64,000 nucleotides of DNA from JAJRPT01 sp965661945 (GTDB taxonomy: Bacteria; Bacteroidota; Ignavibacteria; Kapaibacteriales; UBA2268), in NCBI GenBank assembly GCA_965661945.1, contig CBFIFP010000003.1:332045-396044 (forward strand), in the 5' to 3' direction. Under the pieces are notes generated by a model. That model was not told where the DNA came from. It saw only the letters and a list, made by a program, of their open reading frames with translations, and searched no databases. Of this stretch, positions 54,120 through 63,875 are shown piece by piece; positions within the stretch are counted from its first letter, which is position 1; every line of letters begins with the position of its first letter. The position numbers and the translations under genes are program-made.

Positions 54120-55604
54120 TTAATTACTAATAGTAATAGGACTCATTCTACCATCTTCAGAAACTCTATAACATTTCAAGTCCATATTAAAAATTTCAGG
54201 TTTTATAATTGATTTTCCGCAAAGCATTCTAGCACACTCCTGAATACCCTCAGTTATAGAGGGGTGAGGATGTATAATCTCAGCTAAATCCTTAATACTC
54301 AATCCTTGGTCAATAAGTAAAGCAATTGATTCAATAGTACTCGATGCATGTTTACCGCAGGCACGCATTCCCAAAACATTCATTTTATCATCATCTGTAA
54401 CCAAAATTTTAAATAATCCCTCAGTCTTTCTCATTGCAATAGCTCGATTTACATACTTAAAGTGCATCGTAGCAACTTTATAAGGTATTTTCATCTGCCT
54501 ACATCTTGTTTCATTAAAGCCAACTCCAGCTATTGCTGGATTTAAGAACATAATCGTTGATATATTATCATAGTTAATTTTTCTTTTTGGCGTATCAAAC
54601 ATTTTTTCAACAGCATATCTACCCTCAAGTTCACCAACATTTACAAGCGCAATATCCGCAGTAAAATCTCCTACTGCATAAATATTATCAACACAAGTTT
54701 GAGTATCATCATCAATACAATATCCTCTTTCACTAATCTTAATCCCTACTTCTTCCAATCCCAAATTCTCAATATTAGGAATACGTCCTACAGAAATTAA
54801 AGCTTTATCTACATTGTAAATCTCACGTCTTCCATCAATACTAATTTCGTATTCAACTCTTCCATCTACTATTTCCATTCTTTCTAAGTTAGAACCTTGA
54901 TGAATAGTTACACCATTCTTCTGTAAATTTGCAGACACAATATCTGCTAAATCCCTATCTTCAAATGGTAAAATTTTATCTTGTTTATCAATTATATAAA
55001 CTTTTGTTTTTCCAAAATTTGAGAATATTGTTGCAAATTCAGAACCTATAACTCCAGCTCCAAGAATAACCATAGAATCAGGGAAATGGTCTAATGATGA
55101 TATTCCATCAGAACTAATAATTATTTTTTCATCTATCTCAATATTTGGAATATACCTCGGTCTGGAACCTATTGCAAGGATAGTATTATCTGCCCAAATT
55201 AATTCTGAATGATTATCCTTAAAATTAATTTCAATCTCATTTTTAGTTTTTAATTTTCCATGACCTTTAAAAAACTCTATTAAGCCCCTGCGTTGATAAT
55301 AATCAATTTGAGTTTTAAGCTGAGTATATTTTTCGTGTACAGCTTGATTCATCTGACTCATAACCTCGCTAAAAATAAGTTCTGAATCATAAACCCTATA
55401 ACCCATACCTTGAGCTTGACTAATCGTATAATTTACTGATAGTTCCCATAGAGTTTTTGATGACAAAGCACCATTCCAAATTCCTGCCCCTCCTAGAAGG
55501 CCCCTTTCAATGATAGCAGTTCTTTTGCCATAGTCCATAGCTCGCATAGCTGCTGCATAACCAGAAGGTCCACCACCAATAACACATAAATCAAATTTCT
55601 TCAT
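54120..55604 (-). CDS. Class-I pyridine-nucleotide-disulfide-type flavoprotein lacking redox cysteines
   Basis: The 494-residue protein has the dihydrolipoamide-dehydrogenase architecture: FAD motif CVIGGGPSGYAAAMRAMDYG at 7-26, a second dinucleotide motif VILGAGVIGSEFATIFSNFG near 175, the second FAD motif in YAVGDFTADIALVNVGELEG and a dimerisation domain with HPHPSITE near 445. The site that normally reads GGxCxxxGCxPSK is here LLGGAGIWNGALSSKTLW, with no Cys. It therefore cannot act as a disulfide reductase in the usual way; an oxidase, transhydrogenase or quinone-linked role is possible. It follows the amidohydrolase gene on the same strand. Confidence 0.87.
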   Translation of the reverse strand: MKKFDLCVIGGGPSGYAAAMRAMDYGKRTAIIERGLLGGAGIWNGALSSKTLWELSVNYTISQAQGMGYRVYDSELIFSEVMSQMNQAVHEKYTQLKTQIDYYQRRGLIEFFKGHGKLKTKNEIEINFKDNHSELIWADNTILAIGSRPRYIPNIEIDEKIIISSDGISSLDHFPDSMVILGAGVIGSEFATIFSNFGKTKVYIIDKQDKILPFEDRDLADIVSANLQKNGVTIHQGSNLERMEIVDGRVEYEISIDGRREIYNVDKALISVGRIPNIENLGLEEVGIKISERGYCIDDDTQTCVDNIYAVGDFTADIALVNVGELEGRYAVEKMFDTPKRKINYDNISTIMFLNPAIAGVGFNETRCRQMKIPYKVATMHFKYVNRAIAMRKTEGLFKILVTDDDKMNVLGMRACGKHASSTIESIALLIDQGLSIKDLAEIIHPHPSITEGIQECARMLCGKSIIKPEIFNMDLKCYRVSEDGRMSPITISN

Positions 55605-55666
55605 ATCTAAACTATAATTTTTTATCTAATTAATTAATTTTAAAATATCTTTTAAAGTAATACTAA

Positions 55667-56956
55667 CTATTTAAAAACGCCGTAAATATCAAAAGCATTT
55701 TTAACAGAAAGTATTTCTCTTTGTTGCCATATTATATCATTCTTCACAAAAGCATTAATTCCCAAAATTGGGTCAGGACTCTCAATCGGAAAATCCGAAC
55801 CACCACTTACCTTGATACCTAACTCAAAAAGAGAAGACCATGGATAAGAATAAGAAACTCTTGCTCCTAATCTTTTAAAAGCCATAAATCTATCGCTAAT
55901 ACAATGAATTGGCTGAATAGCAGCGTGAATCTTTAATTTTTTAAATCTCAATAAATCATCAGGATGAACCATCTGACAATGCTCAATCCTCAAAGGAACA
56001 TCAACATTTTGAGTGCGCAATTCCTCGTAAACATCTAAAACAAATCTATTAGCAGCATCTCCAATAGCATGAGTCGCAATTTCAAAGCCAAGTTTTGCTC
56101 CTTCCAATGATAATCTTATAAAATCATTTTTATCAATTAGATAAATACCATCATTTTCTGGCTCATCTGAGTAATCTTCTAATAGTTTAGCACCCCTTGA
56201 ACCAATTGCTCCATCGGCAAAAAACTTTAAGCCAACAATTTCTAAATTATTAATTCTATATGGTTTAATTCCTAATTTAATAAACTCACTATCAAAGCCC
56301 CTAATATATGATTTGATATTAAGTTTTAGTTTGTTTTCTTTTGCTAAAAAATCAAAAATAGGGAGCCAATCTAAATGAACATCCATATCATGAACCTCAA
56401 GCAACCCATAATTCAAACATTCATCTTGAGCAGATAAAATATAATTTATCAACTCATCATCGGAAGCATCAGATATTTTAACTTCTACTAAATCAATAGC
56501 ATTATCAACTAATATACCATTTGGCTTACCATCATCATATTTAATAATTTTACCACCATCAGGGTCTTTACTTTCCGAGTTTATATCCGCAATTTCTAAA
56601 GCTTTAGAATTTAACCAAACAGCGTGTCCGTCAATACGTTTCAAACAAACTGGATTATCAGGAAAATAAACATCTAATAACTCTGCAGTTGGTAAATCAC
56701 TAATATCCCAATCCTCATTATTCCATCCACGTCCCACAATCCAATTCGAGTTATTCTTTTTTTGATATTCCAAGCAAAGATTAATAACCTCCATCGGGCT
56801 TTTACTTCCTTCTAAATCAAGCCCCTTAATCTTCATACCAAGCCACATCAAATGACAATGAGAATCCCTAAAACCGCTTACAGTAAGCTCTTCATCAGTC
56901 CCATCATATATTTCACAAATTCTATCTATAAATTTATTCTTAATTGTTAGTATCAT
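55667..56956 (-). CDS. Amidohydrolase family protein (YtcJ-like)
   Basis: The 429-residue protein is a metal-dependent amidohydrolase of the YtcJ/AepA subgroup, with the HxH motif in DSHCHLMWLG, WIVGRGWNNEDWD, LEVHDMDVH, KFFADGAIGSRGA, THAIGDAANRF and GSDFPIES. The subgroup has few defined substrates. The N-terminus is about 40 residues shorter than many relatives, which places the HxH motif unusually early (near 33). It follows the TerB-like gene on the same strand. Confidence 0.87.
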   Translation of the reverse strand: MILTIKNKFIDRICEIYDGTDEELTVSGFRDSHCHLMWLGMKIKGLDLEGSKSPMEVINLCLEYQKKNNSNWIVGRGWNNEDWDISDLPTAELLDVYFPDNPVCLKRIDGHAVWLNSKALEIADINSESKDPDGGKIIKYDDGKPNGILVDNAIDLVEVKISDASDDELINYILSAQDECLNYGLLEVHDMDVHLDWLPIFDFLAKENKLKLNIKSYIRGFDSEFIKLGIKPYRINNLEIVGLKFFADGAIGSRGAKLLEDYSDEPENDGIYLIDKNDFIRLSLEGAKLGFEIATHAIGDAANRFVLDVYEELRTQNVDVPLRIEHCQMVHPDDLLRFKKLKIHAAIQPIHCISDRFMAFKRLGARVSYSYPWSSLFELGIKVSGGSDFPIESPDPILGINAFVKNDIIWQQREILSVKNAFDIYGVFK

Positions 56957-56983
56957 AAAAAAATATAGTAAAAGTACTAAAAT

Positions 56984-57009
56984 AAAAAAGGACTTATAAA
57001 AAGTCCTTT
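56984..57009 (-). terminator. Terminator after the TerB-like gene
   Basis: Read on the minus strand, a 9-base stem (57001-57009 with 56987-56995, AAAGGACTT/AAGTCCTTT) with a 5-base loop is followed by a T run. It separates the TerB-like gene from the amidohydrolase gene. Confidence 0.85.
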
Positions 57010-57017
57010 AAAAAATA

Positions 57018-57449
57018 TTAAGCAAATCTTATTGCGCTAAGTTCCCACATCAAATCAAATTCTTCATCAGAAACTCCAGCAATATCTTTTAATTTATATA
57101 ACAAATTTCTTTCTTCTTCATCAATAACACCATCTACCAAAATTGCCTCTATAGCAAAAAGTAAAGCTTGCTTTTTAGCAGTTTCTGAAAAATCTTCCAT
57201 ATAGTTACCTATAGCGTCAATCGAATCAAGATATTGTTTCTGAGCTAATTCACCTATTAATTCAGTAAATTTCTCATTATAATTTTCTGGATTTATACCT
57301 GTTTTTGGCAGTGCTAAAGTAGTATATCCTACATAATTTCCCTCTTCAGCGGTAATAATATTATTTTTAGCAAGCATATAATACAAAATACCAAATGAAT
57401 TAATTCTTTCTTTATCGCTCACACTTATTAGATATTTATTTAATCTCAT
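57018..57449 (-). CDS. TerB-like domain protein
   Basis: The 143-residue helical protein contains a TerB-type domain from about 70: ALLFAIEAILVDGVIDEEER, with the Asp/Glu-rich DGxIDxxER metal-site pattern, then LLYKLKDIAGVSDEEFDLM. TerB relatives are linked to tellurite resistance and envelope stress; no other ter gene is nearby, so the function is unknown. Confidence 0.75.
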   Translation of the reverse strand: MRLNKYLISVSDKERINSFGILYYMLAKNNIITAEEGNYVGYTTLALPKTGINPENYNEKFTELIGELAQKQYLDSIDAIGNYMEDFSETAKKQALLFAIEAILVDGVIDEEERNLLYKLKDIAGVSDEEFDLMWELSAIRFA

Positions 57450-57584
57450 AAAAAATCTCCAAATAAAAAATATTTTTAATTTACAATTTCAAAAATACAA
57501 ATTAAGAAAAAACAACTTATTTTCATAATAAATAAATTTTTTATAACTAATTATTTTAACTTAATTCAATTTATAATAAATATT

Positions 57585-58877
57585 TTACTCTGGTAACTCG
57601 CCCATTAATAAATAGATTTGACACTCTATATTCTTTAATTCTGTTTTTGAGGTAGTTATTCGATTTTCAGACAAGACTAAATTGATCTGAGCTTGTCTTA
57701 ATTCTATCGATGTAATTCTCGAAAAATTAAACTCTTCATTTGCTCTTTCATAATTTTCTTTTGAAAACTCATAATTTCTAACTTCTAGATTAAGAATTTG
57801 CTGTTGCCTTTGATACGAATCCCACAAATTAATCAAATTCAGTTCAATAGATGATTTTATATTATTTATTTCCAATTCATCTCTTTCCTGTTCAATTCTA
57901 TTATTTTGAGTATCAACACTATTGCGATTAGCATTAAATAAATTCCAAGATGCATTTAAAGCAACTGAAGGTCCTCTATTCAATATCAAAGTTGTAAAGT
58001 TTGCATCATCTCGAGTCCTATTGTAAGCGTAATCACCCACAAGATTTAGTCTTGGATAAAAATTAGCAAGAATAATATCATAATCTAATTCTGTTAGTCT
58101 TTTATTCTCTAGCGCAAGGTTAATATTAGAATTTTTCTGAAATACTTTTTCTTTTACTTCTTCAAAATCACCAATTGAAACTAAATTTATATTATTATCA
58201 ACAAAAAAACTACTTTCTACTTTTAATCCCATTGAGTAATTCAAAGCTCTTATTGAAGTTGCAAGAGTAAGTTCCAAACTTAACAGAGCAGAAGAATCTG
58301 CGTTATAATCAACTTGCGCTTGAAGTAACTGCGATTTTGAGACAACCCCATAATCAATCTGGTCTTTTAGCATATTTATTCTTTGAGTTGATAACTCCAA
58401 AGACTGCTTCAAGGTTTTTATATTTTCTTGTAAATTAAGCACATTAAGATAATTATTTACAACCTCTTGTACTTTATTTTCAATCATCAACTGCATTTGT
58501 ATATTAGATAACTCTTTAAATGATTTTAACTTCTCGTAGTTTGAAAACATTGCAAATCCATCAAATAAAGTCCAATTCATTTCTACAGAATAATTAATAT
58601 TTTCGACGTTTGCACCATCTCTAACAATAGGTGGGTTTATATTTCCAGCAAATTCTATTCTTCTATTAGGATTATTATATCTAAAACCAGCTCTTGCATC
58701 AATAGTTGGAAGCATTCCTGCATTTCCCCAACTTATATTATTTCCAGATATTTCAACATCTTTTTTAACGATATTGATTTCATAATTATTTAAAAGACAG
58801 TTCCTTATTGCTTCTTCTAATGTTAGCTTTTCCTGAGAATAGCCAAAAGAAAGTAATAAAAAAAATATTGAAAGCAT
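57585..58877 (-). CDS. TolC-family outer-membrane efflux protein
   Basis: The 430-residue protein has a signal peptide (MLSIFFLLLSFGYSQ), EKLTLEEAIRNCLLNN and two repeats of long amphipathic coiled helices (about 110-220 and 300-425), the TolC layout. It forms an outer-membrane and periplasmic channel for efflux pumps or type I secretion. No inner-membrane pump or adaptor gene is adjacent in the window. It follows lepB by 20 bases on the same strand. Confidence 0.9.
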   Translation of the reverse strand: MLSIFFLLLSFGYSQEKLTLEEAIRNCLLNNYEINIVKKDVEISGNNISWGNAGMLPTIDARAGFRYNNPNRRIEFAGNINPPIVRDGANVENINYSVEMNWTLFDGFAMFSNYEKLKSFKELSNIQMQLMIENKVQEVVNNYLNVLNLQENIKTLKQSLELSTQRINMLKDQIDYGVVSKSQLLQAQVDYNADSSALLSLELTLATSIRALNYSMGLKVESSFFVDNNINLVSIGDFEEVKEKVFQKNSNINLALENKRLTELDYDIILANFYPRLNLVGDYAYNRTRDDANFTTLILNRGPSVALNASWNLFNANRNSVDTQNNRIEQERDELEINNIKSSIELNLINLWDSYQRQQQILNLEVRNYEFSKENYERANEEFNFSRITSIELRQAQINLVLSENRITTSKTELKNIECQIYLLMGELPE

Positions 58878-58897
58878 GTTTTCTTTCTAATCAATTT

Positions 58898-59785
58898 TTA
58901 ATTAATAAACTTACCAATCCTATCAAATCTTGTTGTAGCCAATTTTGATATTATATTTGTCAACGGCTGATTCGTATCCCAAGACCAATAAACAACTATA
59001 GGCGTTCCAACCACATTATCGTATGGTATAAATCCCCATGCCCTCGAATCTTCACTATTGTCCCTATTATCTCCCATTCCAAAGCAGTAGTCTCTTTCAA
59101 CCACGTACTCTGTTGCTACCACACCATCAACATAAACATTATCAGAATCATAAGTTACTTCGTGTCCTTCTCTTCTAATAAAAGTATCCCACTGTCTAAT
59201 ATTATCTAAATTAATTTTTATTTTATCATCAATTTTTGGAATATACAAAGGTCCATAATTATTTGATGTCCATGAAGTTCCATAAGGAAAACCTGCTCGT
59301 CTATCCCCAAACTGAGGCAAAAACTTACCATTCTCTGGCAAAGGATATTCCTTCCCATTCACATAAACCCTTTTATTCACTATCTGAATGGTATCACCTG
59401 CAGTAGCTATACATCTTTTTAAATAATACTGAAATTGAGACGGCTCTACCTCATCTCTATCACCAGGATATATAAACACAATCACATCTTCTTTTTCTGG
59501 TTGCCAAAATCCAGGGAATTTATAAAATGGTAAAGGTACATTAATAAGTGGTATCACCTGAGGAGTAGTAGGTCCATATTTAAACTTATTAACAAACAAA
59601 AAATCACCAGTCATAACCTCATTTTCCATCGAACCAGTCGGAACTACAAATGACGCAATAGCAATACCATTTATTATCATAACAAATAATATAGCTTGTG
59701 GCAAAATTTTAATAGTATTTATCGTACTCTGTAAAAAAGTTTCTTCGTTTTTCTTAATATCTTTTTTAAGTTTCATTTTTGACAT
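58898..59785 (-). CDS. lepB: Signal peptidase I
   Basis: LepB removes Sec and Tat signal peptides. The 295-residue protein has one membrane segment (about 28-48), the catalytic Ser 52 in VVPTGSMENEVM, the general base Lys 123 in YYLKRCIATAGD and GMGDNRDNSEDSR. Its insert between the Ser and Lys boxes matches the longer proteins of this phylum. It follows lepA by 10 bases, the classic lepA-lepB order. Confidence 0.95.
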   Translation of the reverse strand: MSKMKLKKDIKKNEETFLQSTINTIKILPQAILFVMIINGIAIASFVVPTGSMENEVMTGDFLFVNKFKYGPTTPQVIPLINVPLPFYKFPGFWQPEKEDVIVFIYPGDRDEVEPSQFQYYLKRCIATAGDTIQIVNKRVYVNGKEYPLPENGKFLPQFGDRRAGFPYGTSWTSNNYGPLYIPKIDDKIKINLDNIRQWDTFIRREGHEVTYDSDNVYVDGVVATEYVVERDYCFGMGDNRDNSEDSRAWGFIPYDNVVGTPIVVYWSWDTNQPLTNIISKLATTRFDRIGKFIN

Positions 59786-59795
59786 ATAATTCCTC

Positions 59796-61595
59796 CTAAT
59801 TATCTATGCTTAACACTGCGTGAAACGCCTCTTGTGGAACCTCCACAGAACCAATCTGTTTCATACGTTTTTTACCCTCTTTTTGTTTTTCCAAGAGCTT
59901 TCTTTTTCTCGAAATATCACCACCATAACACTTAGCAGTTACATTCTTTCTCAAAGCCTTAACAGTAGTCCTTGAAATAACCTTGTTTCCAATAGCCGCC
60001 TGAATTGCAACCTCAAACATTTGCTGAGGAATAAGCTCCTTTAATTTATCGCAAAGTCTCTTACCCCAATCATACGCCTTATCCCTATGAACTATCGAAG
60101 ATAAAGCATCTACAGGGTCACCATTTAATAAAACATCTAACTTCACCAACTTACCCTCTTTTTCGCTAGTAAATTCATAATCCAATGAAGCATAACCACG
60201 CGAAGTTGACTTCAACTTATCATAAAAATCAAACACAATCTCAGCCAAAGGTAATTCAAAAACCAACTCCACCCTTGAAGTAGTAATATAATTTTGTCCA
60301 ATAATATTTCCACGCCTATCCATGCAAAGCTTCATTATATTACCAATATACTCAGCTGGAGTAATAATCTGCGCCTTAATGTAAGGTTCAAACACCTCAG
60401 CAATCTCACCAGGGTCCGGCAATTCCGAAGGATTTGAAACATACACTGGCTCCTTATGTTGCCTAACAACCCTATACCTTACACTCGGTACTGTAGTTAC
60501 AATCGTCTGCTTAAACTCTCTATCCAATCTCTCCTGAACAATATCCATATGAAGCATTCCAAGAAAGCCACACCTAAAACCAAACCCAAGCGCCTTCGAC
60601 GTTTCAGGCTCATAAGTAAGAGCAGCATCATTCAAAGATAACTTCGCAAGAGCATCTCGTAAATCCTCAAAATCAGCAGAATCAGAAGGATAAATACCAC
60701 TAAAAACCATCGGCTTAACCTCTTTAAAACCTCCAATAGGAATCTCAGTAGGATTCTTAACAGAAGTTATAGTATCACCAACCTTTACATCACTCAACCC
60801 ACGAATAGAAGCAGTCATATAACCCGCATTTCCAGCTCCCAACTCCTTTGTTCTATGACGTTGCATATGGAAAACACCAACCTCCTCAACATCATACTCC
60901 TTGCCAGTACGCATAAACCTAACCCTTTCGCCCTCACGCAAAACACCATCGAAAATACGATAATTAATAATAACACCACGATAAGGATCAAACAAAGAAT
61001 CATAAATCAACGCCTTCAAAGGACCTTCAGGATTTCCCTTTGGAGCAGGAACCCTATCAACCACAGCATCCAAAATCTCCTTAATCCCAATACCATTTTT
61101 AGCAGAAGCAAGAACAATCTCTTCCTCCTTACAACCAATCAAATCAATAACCTCCTGCTTCACACCCTCTAAAGTTGTAGCAGCCGAAGGCAAATCAATC
61201 TTATTCAAAACAGGAATAATTTCCAAATCATGCTCAATAGCCAAATACAAATTCGAAATAGTCTGTGCTTCAATACCTTGAGTAGCATCAACTACCAAAA
61301 TAGCACCCTCACAAGCAGCCAAAGACCGAGAAACCTCATAAGTAAAATCAACATGACCAGGAGTATCAATCAAATTCAAAAAATACTCACCATCATCACG
61401 CTTATAATCCATCTGAATAGCATGCAACTTAATAGTTATACCACGCTCCTGCTCTAACGGATTATCATCCAAAATCTGAGCATTCGTCATCTCACGTTCC
61501 GTAATCGTACCAGTAAGCTCAAGCATCCTATCAGCAAGAGTTGACTTCCCATGGTCAATGTGAGCAATTATACAAAAATTCCTAATATTCTTCAT
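59796..61595 (-). CDS. lepA: Elongation factor 4 (LepA)
   Basis: LepA is a translational GTPase acting on stalled or mistranslocated ribosomes and in 30S biogenesis. The protein has 599 residues from the ATG at 61595 (MKNIRNFCIIAHIDHGKST), with GTPase motifs GHVDFTYEVSRSLAACEGAI and NKIDLPSA, and the LepA-specific C-terminal domain (HRDKAYDWGKRLCDKLKELI). An open frame runs upstream to 61721 through tRNA-Ser; those residues are not protein. An ATG at 61610 is also possible. The only obvious promoter is that of tRNA-Ser, 46 bases upstream. Confidence 0.97.
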   Translation of the reverse strand: MKNIRNFCIIAHIDHGKSTLADRMLELTGTITEREMTNAQILDDNPLEQERGITIKLHAIQMDYKRDDGEYFLNLIDTPGHVDFTYEVSRSLAACEGAILVVDATQGIEAQTISNLYLAIEHDLEIIPVLNKIDLPSAATTLEGVKQEVIDLIGCKEEEIVLASAKNGIGIKEILDAVVDRVPAPKGNPEGPLKALIYDSLFDPYRGVIINYRIFDGVLREGERVRFMRTGKEYDVEEVGVFHMQRHRTKELGAGNAGYMTASIRGLSDVKVGDTITSVKNPTEIPIGGFKEVKPMVFSGIYPSDSADFEDLRDALAKLSLNDAALTYEPETSKALGFGFRCGFLGMLHMDIVQERLDREFKQTIVTTVPSVRYRVVRQHKEPVYVSNPSELPDPGEIAEVFEPYIKAQIITPAEYIGNIMKLCMDRRGNIIGQNYITTSRVELVFELPLAEIVFDFYDKLKSTSRGYASLDYEFTSEKEGKLVKLDVLLNGDPVDALSSIVHRDKAYDWGKRLCDKLKELIPQQMFEVAIQAAIGNKVISRTTVKALRKNVTAKCYGGDISRKRKLLEKQKEGKKRMKQIGSVEVPQEAFHAVLSIDN

Positions 61596-61640
61596 CAAAA
61601 CATTTTTCATTAAAACTTTGTTAAGATATTTAAAAACCAG

Positions 61641-61727
61641 CGGATAGAGAGGGATTCGAACCCTCGGAACCGTTTCCAGTTCACACGCTTTCCAGGCGTG
61701 CCAGATCAACCACTCCTGCACCTATCC
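61641..61727 (-). tRNA. tRNA-Ser (GGA anticodon)
   Basis: The minus strand folds as a class-II tRNA: acceptor GGATAGG/TCTATCC, a D arm, anticodon stem CACGC/GCGTG with loop CTGGAAA (anticodon GGA), a long variable arm (GAACTGGAAACGGTTC) and T stem GAGGG/CCCTC with TTCGAAT. The discriminator is G and CCA is not encoded. It lies 45 bases upstream of lepA. Confidence 0.97.
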
Positions 61728-61737
61728 AAAAAGATTA

Positions 61738-61745
61738 CAAAATTA
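61738..61745 (-). promoter_or_regulatory. -7 promoter box of tRNA-Ser (and probably lepA-lepB)
   Basis: TAATTTTG on the minus strand matches TAnnTTTG and ends 10 bases before the tRNA, nearly the same offset as for tRNA-His (12 bases). No good TTTG box lies 19 bases upstream, so support comes from the -7 box alone. Confidence 0.5.
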
Positions 61746-61800
61746 CGAAAAAAAATCAAGAATCTATGAAAATAAATTATTTTTAAAAACCAACCACCCC

Positions 61801-61828
61801 GTCATTCTGAACGAAGTGAAGAATCTCC
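61801..61828 (+). repeat. Palindromic repeat with GAACGAAGTGA core
   Basis: ATTCT and AGAAT (61804-61808 and 61820-61824) flank an 11-base core, GAACGAAGTGA. The core is similar to the GAGCG(G/A)AGTCGA core of the repeats at 63829-63936, so it appears to be a member of the same structural family with another stem. Confidence 0.65.
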
Positions 61829-61948
61829 CAAACATAGCCAAACCCACCACATTCCAAAAACAATTTATAAACAAAATAAAAACCCTTCCCTTGATAAAAT
61901 CAAAAAAATCCGTATTTTGCAAAATAATAAAATATAAAATTACAATTA

Positions 61949-63811
61949 ATGAATTTAACTCAATACATTGAATCAATAAATAAAAGATATAAACTCGGAA
62001 ATGCAACCGAACACACATACAGAGGCGACCTGCAAAATTTATTAGAATTTCTTGTTCCTGAAATTAGAGCAACAAATGAACCTACTCGCCAAAAATGTGG
62101 TGCACCTGATTATATCTTAACTAAAAATGATATTCCAGTTGGATTTATTGAGGCAAAAGACATTGGCAATCAAGACCTTGACGGCAAAAAGAAAAATGGC
62201 AATAAAGAACAATTTGATAGATATAAATCTTCGCTTACTAATTTAATTTTTACTGACTATCTCGATTTTCATCTATATAGAGATGGCGAACTTGTTACTC
62301 AAATTTCTATCGCTGAAATTAAAAATAATTCGATTATTCCCATAAATGAAAATTTCTATCAATTTGAAAATCTAATTAAAGATTTCTGCACTCATATTGA
62401 CCAAACTATTTCAAGTCCCGAAAAACTTGCTAAAATGATGGCTGGGAAAGCGCGACTTCTTGGCGATATTATTGAAAAAGCAATAGTTTATGATATTGAA
62501 GAAGATATTAATTCTGACCTTGTGGCTCAGATGACCGCCTTCAAAGAAATCTTAATTCACGACATTACACCTAAGGGCTTTGCAGATGTTTACGCTCAAA
62601 CTATTGCTTATGGTTTATTCGCAGCTCGTTATCACGACCCCACTCTTAAAACTTTTTCAAGAGATGAAGCCGCTCGATTAATACCAAAGTCAAATCCTTT
62701 TTTGCGTAAATTATTTCATTACATAGCAGGACCTGACCTTGATGATAGAATTTTATGGGTAGTAGAATCTCTTGTTGAAATTTTCCTTGCTTCTGATGTC
62801 GCCGATATTCTCAAAAACTTCGGCAAAGCAACTAAAATGGAAGACCCAATTATCCATTTTTACGAAACCTTCCTTGCCGAATACGACCCTAAACTAAGAA
62901 AATCAAGAGGCGTTTGGTACACTCCGCAACCCGTTGTTAATTTTATTGTTAGGGCTGTTGATGATATACTAAAAGAAGATTTCGGCATTGCTCAAGGTCT
63001 TGCTGATAATAGCAAAATCAAAATTAAATTAGATAATCAAGGAAAAAAAATAGAAGAAGAAGTCCATAAAGTGCAAATACTTGACCCCGCAACTGGCACA
63101 GGTACTTTTCTTGCTGAAGTGGTAAAACACATACACAAAAAATTCAAAGGGCAAGAAGGCATCTGGTCAAACTATGTAGAAAAAGACTTAATTCCAAGAT
63201 TAAATGGCTTTGAATTGCTTATGGCATCTTACGCAATGGCACATTTAAAACTCGACTTACTCTTATCCGAAACTGGCTATAAAGCAACTAAAGACCAAAG
63301 ATTTAGAATTTACCTAACTAACTCGCTCGAAGAACATAACCCAGATACAGGAACTTTATTCGCATCTTGGCTTAGCACCGAAGCAAACGAGGCAAACCAA
63401 ATAAAACGTGATACCCCAGTTATGTGCGTAATAGGAAATCCACCATACAGCGTTAGCAGTTCCAACAAAGGCGAGTGGATTCAAAATTTAATTGCAGATT
63501 ACAAAAAAGACTTAAATGAAAAGAAAATAAACTTAGACGATGACTACATTAAATTCATCAGATACGGACAGCACATAATAGAAAAAAACGGAGAAGGAAT
63601 ACTTGCATATATTTCAAACAATAGTTTTGTAGATGGAATAACCCACAGGCGAATGAGAGAAGAACTAATGAAAACATTCAACAAAATATACATATTAGAC
63701 CTGCACGGAAACTCTCGGAAAAAAGAAACATCGCCCGACGGAAGCCCAGACCAAAACGTATTCGACATAATGCAAGGAGTCTCTATAAACATATTTGTAA
63801 AAACAAAATAG
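61949..63811 (+). CDS. Type IIG/ISP-like restriction-methylase, C-terminus missing
   Basis: The 620-residue protein combines an N-terminal nuclease domain with a PD-(D/E)xK site (GAPDYILTKNDIPVGFIEAK; D54, E68, K70), a helical coupler (about 130-330) and an N6-adenine methylase with motif I DPATGTGTF near 379 and NPPY near 497. The C-terminal target-recognition domain, normally several hundred residues in single-chain enzymes of this type, is absent: the frame ends FVKTK-TAG directly before a cluster of palindromic and tandem repeats (63811-64000). The gene is therefore probably truncated by repeat insertion. Its recognition would be lost or altered. Base use in the last 1.8 kb resembles that of its neighbours. 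Confidence 0.85.
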   Translation: MNLTQYIESINKRYKLGNATEHTYRGDLQNLLEFLVPEIRATNEPTRQKCGAPDYILTKNDIPVGFIEAKDIGNQDLDGKKKNGNKEQFDRYKSSLTNLIFTDYLDFHLYRDGELVTQISIAEIKNNSIIPINENFYQFENLIKDFCTHIDQTISSPEKLAKMMAGKARLLGDIIEKAIVYDIEEDINSDLVAQMTAFKEILIHDITPKGFADVYAQTIAYGLFAARYHDPTLKTFSRDEAARLIPKSNPFLRKLFHYIAGPDLDDRILWVVESLVEIFLASDVADILKNFGKATKMEDPIIHFYETFLAEYDPKLRKSRGVWYTPQPVVNFIVRAVDDILKEDFGIAQGLADNSKIKIKLDNQGKKIEEEVHKVQILDPATGTGTFLAEVVKHIHKKFKGQEGIWSNYVEKDLIPRLNGFELLMASYAMAHLKLDLLLSETGYKATKDQRFRIYLTNSLEEHNPDTGTLFASWLSTEANEANQIKRDTPVMCVIGNPPYSVSSSNKGEWIQNLIADYKKDLNEKKINLDDDYIKFIRYGQHIIEKNGEGILAYISNNSFVDGITHRRMREELMKTFNKIYILDLHGNSRKKETSPDGSPDQNVFDIMQGVSINIFVKTK

Positions 63812-63828
63812 TTCACTGAAAAAAACAA

Positions 63829-63854
63829 GTTCACTGAGCGGAGTCGAAGTGAAC
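63829..63854 (+). repeat. Palindromic repeat 1, stem GTTCACT
   Basis: GTTCACT and AGTGAAC flank the 12-base core GAGCGGAGTCGA. A partial copy of the left arm (GTTCACTGA) also occurs at 63811-63819, overlapping the stop codon of the methylase. Confidence 0.85.
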
Positions 63855-63875
63855 ATAAAATATGAAAAAAACAAC

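Noticed and set aside
61596..61721. N-terminal extension of lepA beginning MQEWLIWHAWKACELETVPR
   Set aside because: The extension reads through tRNA-Ser; LepA proteins begin close to MKNIRNFCIIAHIDHGKST.
61764..62018. Minus-strand open frame of 84 codons
   Set aside because: It overlaps the start of the restriction-methylase gene on the other strand and crosses a palindromic repeat; the product has no family features.
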